Assembly: GCA_013298125.1 (NCBI GenBank)
Contig: JAAFJP010000006.1
Location: 62,001 to 126,000, forward strand
DNA length: 64,000 nt
Source of the DNA: Cytophagales bacterium
GTDB taxonomy: Bacteria > Bacteroidota > Bacteroidia > Cytophagales > Spirosomataceae
Direction of reading: 5' to 3'
Positions 8,834-17,003 of this stretch are shown here, piece by piece. Positions within the stretch are counted from its first letter, which is position 1. Each line of letters opens with the position of its first letter. The notes below the pieces were generated by a model that did not search any database, was not told the DNA's origin, and worked only from the letters and a program-made list of their open reading frames with translations. A program made the translations under genes and the position numbers.

Positions 8834-9803
8834 CGAAATTCATTTTTTTTCTAATTCTTGAAATTGTTACTTTTGCAATTTGTTCAGCTTTTGCTTCTCC
8901 TTCTTGCAATTTTTGTTCGAGTTCTGGAATATGATTCATGTAATACTCAAATTTTTCTCTTTCCTCGGCAAATTCCCTTATTAGAACAGCGTGAAGGGCA
9001 TTTTTTGCGTGTCCATATCCGTAACCACCCGCCAAATAATTCGCTCTCATTTCTTCGATTTCTTCTTTGTTGGCTACCAAAGAATACAGTTTAAAAACGT
9101 TATCAGTCTCTGGGTCTTTTGGGTCTTCCAAAGCCTTTGCATCCGTAACGACCTTTTTCACTACTTTCAATAAATCTTTTTCATTCAAGAAAATGTCAAT
9201 GTAGTTATTCAAAGACTTGCTCATTTTTGCCCCATCAATTCCAGGAATGGTCATTACGGCTTCATCAATTTTGGCTTCTGGAAGCACAAGCGTATCTTCG
9301 CCATATTGTCGATTGAAAGCTCCTCCCAAATCACGGGTCATTTCCAAATGTTGTCTTTGGTCTTTTCCAACGGGTACGATATGAGCATCATACAACATAA
9401 TATCAGCCGCCTGCAAAACTGGATACGTAAAAAGTCCTGCATTGACATCCGCCAATTTTTCGGATTTATCTTTGAAACTATGACCATTTGCCAACATCGG
9501 GAAGGGCGTAAAACAGTTCAAATACCACATTAACTCAGTATGATAACCCGCTAATTTTGATTGACGGTAGAAAAAGTTTTTATCAGCATCAAATCCACAA
9601 GCTAACCATGCCGCAGCAATGGCATAGGTATTTTCACGAAGAATTCTACCATCTTTTAGAGAGGTAAGAGTATGTAAATCAGCAATAAATAAAAAAGATT
9701 CATTAGCTGGATTTTTTGATAATTCAATGGCTGGTCGGATAGCACCGAGGATGTTTCCGAGGTGTGGTCTGCCAGATGCTTGTATGCCTGTGAGGATTCG
9801 CAT
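8826..9803 (-). CDS. trpS: tryptophanyl-tRNA synthetase
   Basis: This 325-residue class I aminoacyl-tRNA synthetase has the normal length for bacterial TrpRS. The HIGH-type motif is PHLGN (ASGRPHLGNILGA, residues 10-22) and the KMSKS loop is GAKMSKSLNNYI. It is first in an operon with the PAP2 and DUF2147 genes, with overlapping coding ends. The start MRILTGIQASG is canonical for the family. Confidence 0.96.
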   Translation of the reverse strand: MRILTGIQASGRPHLGNILGAIRPAIELSKNPANESFLFIADLHTLTSLKDGRILRENTYAIAAAWLACGFDADKNFFYRQSKLAGYHTELMWYLNCFTPFPMLANGHSFKDKSEKLADVNAGLFTYPVLQAADIMLYDAHIVPVGKDQRQHLEMTRDLGGAFNRQYGEDTLVLPEAKIDEAVMTIPGIDGAKMSKSLNNYIDIFLNEKDLLKVVKKVVTDAKALEDPKDPETDNVFKLYSLVANKEEIEEMRANYLAGGYGYGHAKNALHAVLIREFAEEREKFEYYMNHIPELEQKLQEGEAKAEQIAKVTISRIRKKMNFDD

Positions 9804-9914
9804 GAATTGAGATTTTATAATTTTTTACAAAATTGCCTAAATTATGCCAATACATCAAATGAGGTTAGTAGAAATTGTGTAATTTCACAAAAACAACAAA
9901 TCCATTACTAAATT

Positions 9915-10598
9915 ATGTCCATTACTGTCCAGACTTTTCAATTTTTAGAAGATTTAAAACAAAACAATAATCGTGAGTGGTTTCATGCCAATAAAAAACG
10001 GTATGATGTCGTAAAATCAACTTTTGAAGAGACTATCAAGGAATTAATTGGTACGATTGGTGAATTTGAAAACATGACTGGGGTTGAAGTTAAACATTGT
10101 AATTATAGGATTGCCAGAGATGTAAGATTTACAAATGATAAATCTCCTTACAAAACGTGGTTATCTGCAAGTTTTTCGGAGGGTGGTCGTAAGTCAGGAA
10201 GGATGGACTTTTACATGCACATTCAAGAAGAGGAGTCTTTTTTAGCGGGAGGAATGTGGTCACCAACACCCGAGCAATTGGCAAAGTATCGACAAGAAGT
10301 TGATTATAATGCAGAAGAATTAAAATCAATAATTTATCACCCAAGATTTGTAAAAATGTTTGGTGATGCACAAGGAGAATTTGTAAAATCAGCCCCAAAA
10401 GGGTATTCAAAAGATCATCCTGAAATTGAATTATTAAGAAAAAAACAACTATTTTTTTGGCATAAATTCACCAAAGAGGAAGTGATTTCAAATGATTTTG
10501 TTAGTAAGGTAACTGAAACTTGCAAAACATTAAAACCCTTTCTTGATTTTATGAATGCAGTCATAATTGACAGTTCAGAACCTCAAATAAAATTGTAA
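9915..10598 (+). CDS. DUF2461 family protein
   Basis: This 227-residue cytoplasmic protein matches the TIGR02453/DUF2461 pattern: TFQFLEDLKQNNNREWFHANKKRYD near the start, then YRIARDVRFTNDKSPYKTW and a central FLAGGMWSPTPEQLAKYRQE segment. The molecular function of the family is not established. It is divergent from trpS across a 111-bp A/T-rich gap and is followed by a separately promoted lipoprotein gene. Confidence 0.85.
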   Translation: MSITVQTFQFLEDLKQNNNREWFHANKKRYDVVKSTFEETIKELIGTIGEFENMTGVEVKHCNYRIARDVRFTNDKSPYKTWLSASFSEGGRKSGRMDFYMHIQEEESFLAGGMWSPTPEQLAKYRQEVDYNAEELKSIIYHPRFVKMFGDAQGEFVKSAPKGYSKDHPEIELLRKKQLFFWHKFTKEEVISNDFVSKVTETCKTLKPFLDFMNAVIIDSSEPQIKL

Positions 10599-10602
10599 AT
10601 AC

Positions 10603-10632
10603 TTGATAATCAAATTTTTATATTTAAATTTG
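10603..10632 (+). promoter_or_regulatory. promoter of surface lipoprotein gene
   Basis: TTG at 10603-10605, a 19-bp spacer and TAAATTTG at 10625-10632 match the Bacteroidota -33/-7 pattern, 26 bases before the ATG. Confidence 0.65.
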
Positions 10633-10657
10633 CCGAAGTAATTTAAAGCTAACCAAA

Positions 10658-11596
10658 ATGAATAAAACGCTAACTTCGTACGTAGGACTATTTACTTTTC
10701 TGTTGTTCTTGTGGAATTGTACTTCCGAAATTCCTTCTCTGAAATCTCCCAAAAGTCCTAAAAAAGACATTCTGACTTTTAAATTTTCAGATTTTAATCC
10801 TGTGGCTGAGGGCGACATTGACACAACTGCACGAACCGTTAAAATTCGTGTACCTGTTGCTACAAAAGTAACTGCTTTGATTCCTACTATCACCGTTTCA
10901 AGCGATGCAACTGTAAGTCCAAATTCATTAATTGCTCAAAATTTTACAGTTCCACTTACCTACATGGTAACGGCTGCCGATTGTACAAAAAGAGCATATT
11001 TGGTTACAGTTGATATTGCAAGAACTACTGACCCAGAAATTTCAGGCATTGAGACCATCTCAGCGAAAACGACGGAGCAATTTTTTATTTATGGAAAAAA
11101 TTTGACCCGCACAGGGACAGTTACGACCTTTACATTAACTTCGAAAACTACTGGCAAAACTTATACTCTAAAAAATATAAGTTTAGCAGCATCACAAGCG
11201 AAGGTACAAATTCCCTTTGGAGTACCTGTTGGTACCTATTCAATTACAGTTGATGTCAATGGAAGGCAGTTCAAATATAGACTTTTGGATTTGAAAATTA
11301 CAGGTGACGGAACTATTTTGAGCCTCAATAGAATGACTGTTTTGTCGTATATCAGGGGTGATAAATTAATTATTACTGGCAATAATATCAAGGCTACTAA
11401 GGCTCAAATACGTTTTCAGCCACAAACGGCAGGAACGGTGACTCAAACAAAAGATGCTGTCATAAATCAAGCTGGTACAGAGGTGTCATACACTATCGAA
11501 CCGACCTTCCCCGCTCCTTACAACTGGACTTTGACTTTGTTATTGGACGGTCAGGCTTATGCAATACAAGATGTTGTGAGGATTTTGGCGAAGTAA
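10658..11596 (+). CDS. surface lipoprotein with DUF5018-like and Ig-like domains
   Basis: The 312-residue protein has a lipoprotein signal (LFTFLLFLWNC, cysteine at about residue 21). Residues of roughly 35-125 resemble the DUF5018 fold (ILTFKFSDFNPVAEGDID, then VTALIPTITVSSDATVSPNS and a YMVTAADCTKRAYLVTVDI strand). Two IPT/TIG-like beta modules follow (ISGIETISAKTTEQFFIYGK and LNRMTVLSYIRGDKLIITG). It is probably a lipid-anchored adhesion or structural protein facing the periplasm or surface. It has its own promoter. No catalytic motif is seen. Confidence 0.65.
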   Translation: MNKTLTSYVGLFTFLLFLWNCTSEIPSLKSPKSPKKDILTFKFSDFNPVAEGDIDTTARTVKIRVPVATKVTALIPTITVSSDATVSPNSLIAQNFTVPLTYMVTAADCTKRAYLVTVDIARTTDPEISGIETISAKTTEQFFIYGKNLTRTGTVTTFTLTSKTTGKTYTLKNISLAASQAKVQIPFGVPVGTYSITVDVNGRQFKYRLLDLKITGDGTILSLNRMTVLSYIRGDKLIITGNNIKATKAQIRFQPQTAGTVTQTKDAVINQAGTEVSYTIEPTFPAPYNWTLTLLLDGQAYAIQDVVRILAK

Positions 11597-11624
11597 TTTT
11601 AAACAAAAATATCAATTAACTTTC

Positions 11625-12443
11625 ATGAAAAAAGTATTTATTTTTACCCTAATTTTCTTATATTCAGCCAATTGCATTTCACAAAGTATGATAAAAGTAG
11701 TCACAGTGAAAGCAAAAGACATTCAATCTATTGGTATATTACCAGTGATAAGTAATGTCAATATTTTAAAATCAGAAGATGAAAAGATAAGTCAAGAATT
11801 TATTAATCAGACGAATTCAACAACAAATAAATTTTCAGAACACGCATTAGATAGTTTGTTCACAATGATTAATTTACCATCAAAAAAGATACTTTTGGAT
11901 TCAAATTCAATAGTTTTTTTTTCAAAAGAAATAGAAAAGTATTTTAATCTAATAAAGTATCAAAACCTGAGTGGCAATTACGGAAAATCAAAAATGAAAG
12001 AGTTTTTGGAACGTATGACTGTCGGAGATACGATTTCAGGATTAATTAAATCCCAAAATCAAAGATATGCACTATGTGTTGTCAATAATGCGTTTACAAG
12101 AACTCTAAGGGAAGAAGCAATTAGAGAAAAACTACAGCAAAAGAAAAACATGCAACAAGCCGTATTGGGTTCTTCACTTGGTGCAATAGGTGGTTTAATT
12201 TATGGTTTAAGTGGTGCTGATAATAAAGGCTATCAAACCGAATTTCCTTTTGGTATTACTTCATACGCTTTCATCTTAGATGCAGAAACAAAAAAAATAG
12301 TTAACTTTTTTATTTTGACAACCGATGCTGACCCGATTAACTCTAAAATGATTCATGAAAAACAGATAATACCTTTGTTTAACGATTTTTGGGTTTGGTA
12401 TTATTCGGAGGCTGAGAAATATATAAAAGTTGATAGGAAATAA
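11625..12443 (+). CDS. secreted protein of unknown family, paralogue 1
   Basis: This 272-residue protein begins with a signal peptide (MKKVFIFTLIFLYSANCISQ). A glycine-rich stretch (AVLGSSLGAIGGLIYGLSG, about residues 185-203) is reminiscent of a glycine-zipper segment. The end, FNDFWVWYYSEAEKYIKVDR, closely parallels the end of the next gene, and both have a central YAxIxDxExKxI motif, so the two are diverged tandem duplicates. I do not recognise the family. It follows the lipoprotein gene by 28 bases and may share its promoter. Confidence 0.6.
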   Translation: MKKVFIFTLIFLYSANCISQSMIKVVTVKAKDIQSIGILPVISNVNILKSEDEKISQEFINQTNSTTNKFSEHALDSLFTMINLPSKKILLDSNSIVFFSKEIEKYFNLIKYQNLSGNYGKSKMKEFLERMTVGDTISGLIKSQNQRYALCVVNNAFTRTLREEAIREKLQQKKNMQQAVLGSSLGAIGGLIYGLSGADNKGYQTEFPFGITSYAFILDAETKKIVNFFILTTDADPINSKMIHEKQIIPLFNDFWVWYYSEAEKYIKVDRK

Positions 12444-12505
12444 AATTTTATCAAACTGATTCAAAAATTTCAAAACATAAATTAAAACTGTATTCAAATT
12501 ATACA

Positions 12506-13294
12506 ATGAAAAAGCTATTCCTATTTCTTATTTCTTACTCAATTTCCTTTCAGACGTGTTTTTCTCAAAAATATATTGGAACAGATATAAGACCAAGCAC
12601 CATCCATAAAACAGGATATTTGAAACCTTATTCTGCAATAGATTACCTAAAAGAAAAAAATGAAGACGATTTGTCAAATAAATTGAATGAAACAATTGTT
12701 CAAAAATCAAGTATGTTTCTTAACGAAATATTTATGGAATTTGAATTACCTGCTGAGCTTGTCACATTAGATTCTGTTGATTGTAAATTATATGGGAAAC
12801 TTATTGAATCTATCATAAAAAATATAATTCTCGATGGTGAAATATTAAAGTATAATGATATGGAAGTTTTTAGTTACAACCGTAAAACAGTTACCAAGGT
12901 CATAAATAAGATTATCATTTCAGACAGTGTTTTTAATATTATCAAGAAATCAGAAAAAAGACTAATGCTTTCTACTGGTACATTAGGGTATATAAAAACC
13001 AAAAATTATCGCTCTAAGAATCCTAATAAAGCTAACAATTATGCAAATTTTGGAATGGGTTATGGTCTTGTAGGTCATTTAATCGACAACCCAAATAAAT
13101 GCTGTAAAAGTATTAACTACGCAATTATTATTGATTCCGAAGCAAAAAATATTGCTTATTTTCATGTCATAGTTGATGAAGTTAACTCTGCCAATGAAAA
13201 AGATTTGAAAGTTATGTGTCATAAAATATTTGAAGATTACTGGATTTGGTATAATTCAGAGGCTGATAAATATCTTAAAATTAAAAGAAAATAA
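12506..13294 (+). CDS. secreted protein of unknown family, paralogue 2
   Basis: This 262-residue protein has a signal peptide ending near FSQ (MKKLFLFLISYSISFQTCFS). It shares the layout of its upstream neighbour: signal sequence, charged helical middle, then YAIIIDSEAKNIAYF and the terminal FEDYWIWYNSEADKYLKIKR. It lacks the neighbour's glycine-rich run but has a shorter NFGMGYGLVGHLI stretch at the same place. Function is unknown. A strong terminator follows 15 bases after the stop, so the group ends here. Confidence 0.6.
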   Translation: MKKLFLFLISYSISFQTCFSQKYIGTDIRPSTIHKTGYLKPYSAIDYLKEKNEDDLSNKLNETIVQKSSMFLNEIFMEFELPAELVTLDSVDCKLYGKLIESIIKNIILDGEILKYNDMEVFSYNRKTVTKVINKIIISDSVFNIIKKSEKRLMLSTGTLGYIKTKNYRSKNPNKANNYANFGMGYGLVGHLIDNPNKCCKSINYAIIIDSEAKNIAYFHVIVDEVNSANEKDLKVMCHKIFEDYWIWYNSEADKYLKIKRK

Positions 13295-13309
13295 ACTTAA
13301 TAAACTACC

Positions 13310-13336
13310 AAAGCGACCCAACAAGTCGCTTTTTTT
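13310..13336 (+). terminator. intrinsic terminator
   Basis: An 8-bp stem AAAGCGAC/GTCGCTTT (13310-13317 with 13325-13332) is followed by T7 and ends the unknown paralogue pair. Confidence 0.85.
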
Positions 13337-13376
13337 GTTTATTTTGTAATAAGAAAAATATACTTGCTTTGTTCAA

Positions 13377-13402
13377 CCCAGAACTCAGAACTCAGAACTA
13401 AA
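13377..13402 (+). repeat. heptamer array directly before dnaE
   Basis: Three tandem CAGAACT heptamers end three bases before the dnaE ATG. The complementary word AGTTCTG forms the array at 59021-59118. No inverted second arm is visible here. Confidence 0.7.
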
Positions 13403-13404
13403 TA

Positions 13405-16400
13405 ATGCAATTCTCCCACTTACATTGTCATACCCAATATTCCCTCCTCGACGGGGCTTCTAAAATTCCTGACCTTTTTGCCAAAGCTAAGGCGGACAAT
13501 ATGCCCGCCATTGCCATTACTGACCATGGAAATATGTTCGGGGCGTTTCAGTTTGTGGCGGAGGCTCAGAAACATGAGGGCGTAAAACCTATCGTGGGTT
13601 GTGAGTTTTATGTCGTAGAAGACCGTCATAAACGTTCATTTACGAAGGAACAAAAAGACAAACGTTACCACCAATTGATGCTTGCCAAAAATGCGGAAGG
13701 CTATGCTAATTTGGTGAAAATGTGTTCGTTAGGTTACATTGAAGGGCTTTATGGAAAATATCCACGGATTGACAAGGAACTGATTTTAAAACACCATAAA
13801 GGACTCATTGCCACGACTTGTTGCTTGGGTGCATCCGTTCCGCAGGCGATTTTGAGACACGGCGAAGAAGAGGCTGAAAAGGAGTTCAAATGGTGGTTGG
13901 ATTTGTTCGGGGAAGATTATTATGTAGAGGTTCAGAATCACCAAATTCCAGACCAGTTACGTTGTAATGAGGTTTTGTTGCGTTTTGCCAAAAAATATAA
14001 TGTCAAAGTCATTGCCTCAAACGATTCGCATTACCTCGACCAAAAAGATGCCAACGCCCACGATATTCTCTTGTGTATCAATACGGGCGAAAAGCAAGCT
14101 ACGCCTACTTACAAGGATATTGACGATGATGCAGGTACATCAACCAAAGGCAAGCGTTTTGCTTTTTATAACGATGAATTTTATTTCAAGAATACGGCTG
14201 AAATGACCAAACTTTGGAGTCACGTTCCAGAGGCGATTGATAATACGAATGAGATTGTCGGAAAAATTGATACCTTGAAATTGAAGCAAGATATTTTGTT
14301 GCCCAATTTCGTGATTCCTTCAACATTTGCCAATCAGGACGACTACCTCGAACACATCACTCGGGAGGGAGCAAGAAAGCGTTATGGCGAAGCTTGGGAC
14401 TCTGTTGAAGTGAAGGAACGCATTGATTTTGAGCTTCATGTGATAAAAACGATGGGCTTTGCTGGTTACTTTCTTATTGTGGGAGATTTTATTCAGGCTG
14501 GGCGAGATTTGGGCGTTTTTGTAGGTCCTGGGCGTGGTTCTGCCGCTGGTTCGGTTGTGGCGTATTGTATCGGAATCACGAATATTGACCCCATCAAATA
14601 CAAGTTACTGTTTGAGCGTTTCTTGAATCCTGACCGTAAATCAATGCCCGATATTGATACAGATTTTGACGATGATGGTCGCCAAAAAGTGATTGATTAT
14701 GTGGTTGAAAAATACGGAAAACAGCAAGTAGCTCACATTGTTACGTATGGTACGATGGCAGCAAAAATGTCGATAAAAGACGTTGCCCGTGTGATGGATT
14801 TGCCTTTGAATGAATCCAACGAATTAGCAAAATTAGTGCCTGATAAGCCTGGAACGAACTTAAATCGTGTGATGAACGCACCGCTGACGGGGGCAAAATC
14901 TTTGGCAGAAAAAGAACAATTCCAAGCGGAGGACATCGAAAACGTAAAAAAACTGAGGGACATTCGTCGAGAAGGTTCTTTGCGTTCTAAGGTTTTGGAA
15001 GAGGCTTTGATTTTGGAAGGTTCGGTGCGTGGAACGGGTATTCATGCCGCTGGGATTATCATTGCCCCCAAAGATTTATCGGAGATTTTACCCGTTTATA
15101 CTTCCAAAGAGGTAAACCTTTTGATTACACAATTTGAAGGAAAAATCATTGAAGATGCAGGGGTAATCAAGATGGACTTTTTGGGTTTGAAAACCCTCTC
15201 GATTTTGAAAGAAGCCCTCCGACTTATCAAACAAAATCACGGGGTTGTGATTGACTTGGACACCATTCCATTAGACGATAAGAAGACTTACGAGTTATAC
15301 CAAAGAGGAGAAACAAATGCCACGTTCCAGTTTGAATCTGGCGGAATGCAAAAGCACCTTTTGGACTTAAAACCTGATCAGTTTTCTGACTTAATTGCGA
15401 TGAATGCCTTGTATCGCCCTGGTCCAATTGCGTACATTCCTAACTTTATTGCCCGTAAGCACGGACGTGAGGAAATTACCTATGATTTACCAATTATGGA
15501 AGAGTATCTTGCTGATACTTACGGCATTACGGTTTATCAAGAGCAAGTGATGTTGCTGTCTCAGAGTATTGCGGGCTTCTCGAAAGGCGATGCCGACGTA
15601 CTCAGAAAGGCGATGGGTAAGAAGGACAGATACACGCTCGACAAGATGAAAAGTAAGTTTGTCGATGGGGCAAAAGAACGTGGACATCCCGAAGATAAAC
15701 TCAATAAAGTTTGGACAGACTGGGAGGCATTTGCTCAGTACGCTTTCAACAAATCTCACTCTACTTGCTATGCTTTTGTGGCGTACCAAACGGGTTATTT
15801 GAAGGCACATTATCCGTCTGAGTACATGGCTGGGGTAATGTCAAATTCATTGGGACAAATCGAAAAAATTACCTTTTTTATGGAGGAATGTCGTAGAATG
15901 GGATTGCCCGTTTTGGGTCCCGATATAAACGAATCTTATCGTTCATTTGCCGTAAATAAAAAGGGAGAAATTCGTTTTGGATTAGCCGCCATCAAAGGCA
16001 CTGGTGATGCCGCCGTGGAGAGTATTATTGAAGAAAGAGACAAAAATGGTCCTTACAAAGATATTTTTGATTTTGTGAAACGGGTTAATCTCAGAACGGT
16101 AAACAAGAAAACCATAGAAAGTTTAGCGTATGGTGGCGGTTTTGACTGTTTTGAAGAAGCCCAAGGCTTGCACCGTGCCATTTATTTTGAAGATTCGGAA
16201 GGCTCAAATTTTATTGAAAAACTGATTCGTTTTGCCAATAAAGCAACGGAAGATGCTAACTCAGCTCAGGCTTCGTTGTTTGGTTCGATGGATGGTGGCG
16301 GAGGACAAATTGCTACCCCCAAAATCCCACAAATTGAGAAATGGGGGCAAATGGAAAAGTTGAAATTTGAGAAAGAAGTTGTTGGAATATACATCTCAGG

Positions 16401-16989
16401 ACATCCATTGGACGAATATCGTTTGGAATTGGATAGTTTTTGTACCTGCACCCTTGACCGTGTGATGGAGCCTTCGTTCAGAGGAAAAGAGATTTCTGTG
16501 GGTGGCATCGTAACAAAATGTATCGAAAGATTCTCGAAAAATGGTAATCCGTTTATGCTTTTCACTTTGGAAGATTATAACGGAAGTTACGAGTTTGCTT
16601 TGTTTGGCGAAGACTTCGTAAACCTCTCAAAATACATTGCCCCAGACCGTTTCTTGTACATCAAAGGTGTCATAAAATCTAAATGGGCACGACCAGACGA
16701 ATGGGAATTTAAACCCGCCAGCGTAAGGCTTTTATCCGAAATCCGAAATCAATATTCAAAGGAATTAAAGATAACAATAGGCTTGCAAATGATTAATACT
16801 GAGCTAATTAGCCAAATAAATAGTTTAGTTTCCAAAAATATAGGGACGTGTAATTTAACCGTATCTGTCTATGATCCAGAGGATAAAGTGGAAGTAACGA
16901 TGATGTCAAGAAAGAATAAAATCTCTCCGAGTAATGAGCTTTTGGATGTTTTGAAAGGGATGGGTGGGGTTAGTTATAAGTTGAATTAA
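13405..16989 (+). CDS. dnaE: DNA polymerase III alpha subunit
   Basis: This 1194-residue replicative polymerase begins with a PHP domain (FSHLHCHTQYSLLDGASKI, residues 3-21). The polymerase palm carries PDIDTDFDDDGR (aspartates near residues 416-422), then the finger region and FNKSHSTCYAFVAYQTGYLKA. An OB-fold near residues 1027-1090 (ISVGGIVTKCIERFSKNG) follows. It is the DnaE1-type catalytic core of the holoenzyme. Length and start are normal. The next gene begins 14 bases after its stop and may be cotranscribed. A heptamer array fills the space before the ATG. Confidence 0.97.
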   Translation: MQFSHLHCHTQYSLLDGASKIPDLFAKAKADNMPAIAITDHGNMFGAFQFVAEAQKHEGVKPIVGCEFYVVEDRHKRSFTKEQKDKRYHQLMLAKNAEGYANLVKMCSLGYIEGLYGKYPRIDKELILKHHKGLIATTCCLGASVPQAILRHGEEEAEKEFKWWLDLFGEDYYVEVQNHQIPDQLRCNEVLLRFAKKYNVKVIASNDSHYLDQKDANAHDILLCINTGEKQATPTYKDIDDDAGTSTKGKRFAFYNDEFYFKNTAEMTKLWSHVPEAIDNTNEIVGKIDTLKLKQDILLPNFVIPSTFANQDDYLEHITREGARKRYGEAWDSVEVKERIDFELHVIKTMGFAGYFLIVGDFIQAGRDLGVFVGPGRGSAAGSVVAYCIGITNIDPIKYKLLFERFLNPDRKSMPDIDTDFDDDGRQKVIDYVVEKYGKQQVAHIVTYGTMAAKMSIKDVARVMDLPLNESNELAKLVPDKPGTNLNRVMNAPLTGAKSLAEKEQFQAEDIENVKKLRDIRREGSLRSKVLEEALILEGSVRGTGIHAAGIIIAPKDLSEILPVYTSKEVNLLITQFEGKIIEDAGVIKMDFLGLKTLSILKEALRLIKQNHGVVIDLDTIPLDDKKTYELYQRGETNATFQFESGGMQKHLLDLKPDQFSDLIAMNALYRPGPIAYIPNFIARKHGREEITYDLPIMEEYLADTYGITVYQEQVMLLSQSIAGFSKGDADVLRKAMGKKDRYTLDKMKSKFVDGAKERGHPEDKLNKVWTDWEAFAQYAFNKSHSTCYAFVAYQTGYLKAHYPSEYMAGVMSNSLGQIEKITFFMEECRRMGLPVLGPDINESYRSFAVNKKGEIRFGLAAIKGTGDAAVESIIEERDKNGPYKDIFDFVKRVNLRTVNKKTIESLAYGGGFDCFEEAQGLHRAIYFEDSEGSNFIEKLIRFANKATEDANSAQASLFGSMDGGGGQIATPKIPQIEKWGQMEKLKFEKEVVGIYISGHPLDEYRLELDSFCTCTLDRVMEPSFRGKEISVGGIVTKCIERFSKNGNPFMLFTLEDYNGSYEFALFGEDFVNLSKYIAPDRFLYIKGVIKSKWARPDEWEFKPASVRLLSEIRNQYSKELKITIGLQMINTELISQINSLVSKNIGTCNLTVSVYDPEDKVEVTMMSRKNKISPSNELLDVLKGMGGVSYKLN

Positions 16990-17003
16990 AAATCGAAAAT
17001 CTT

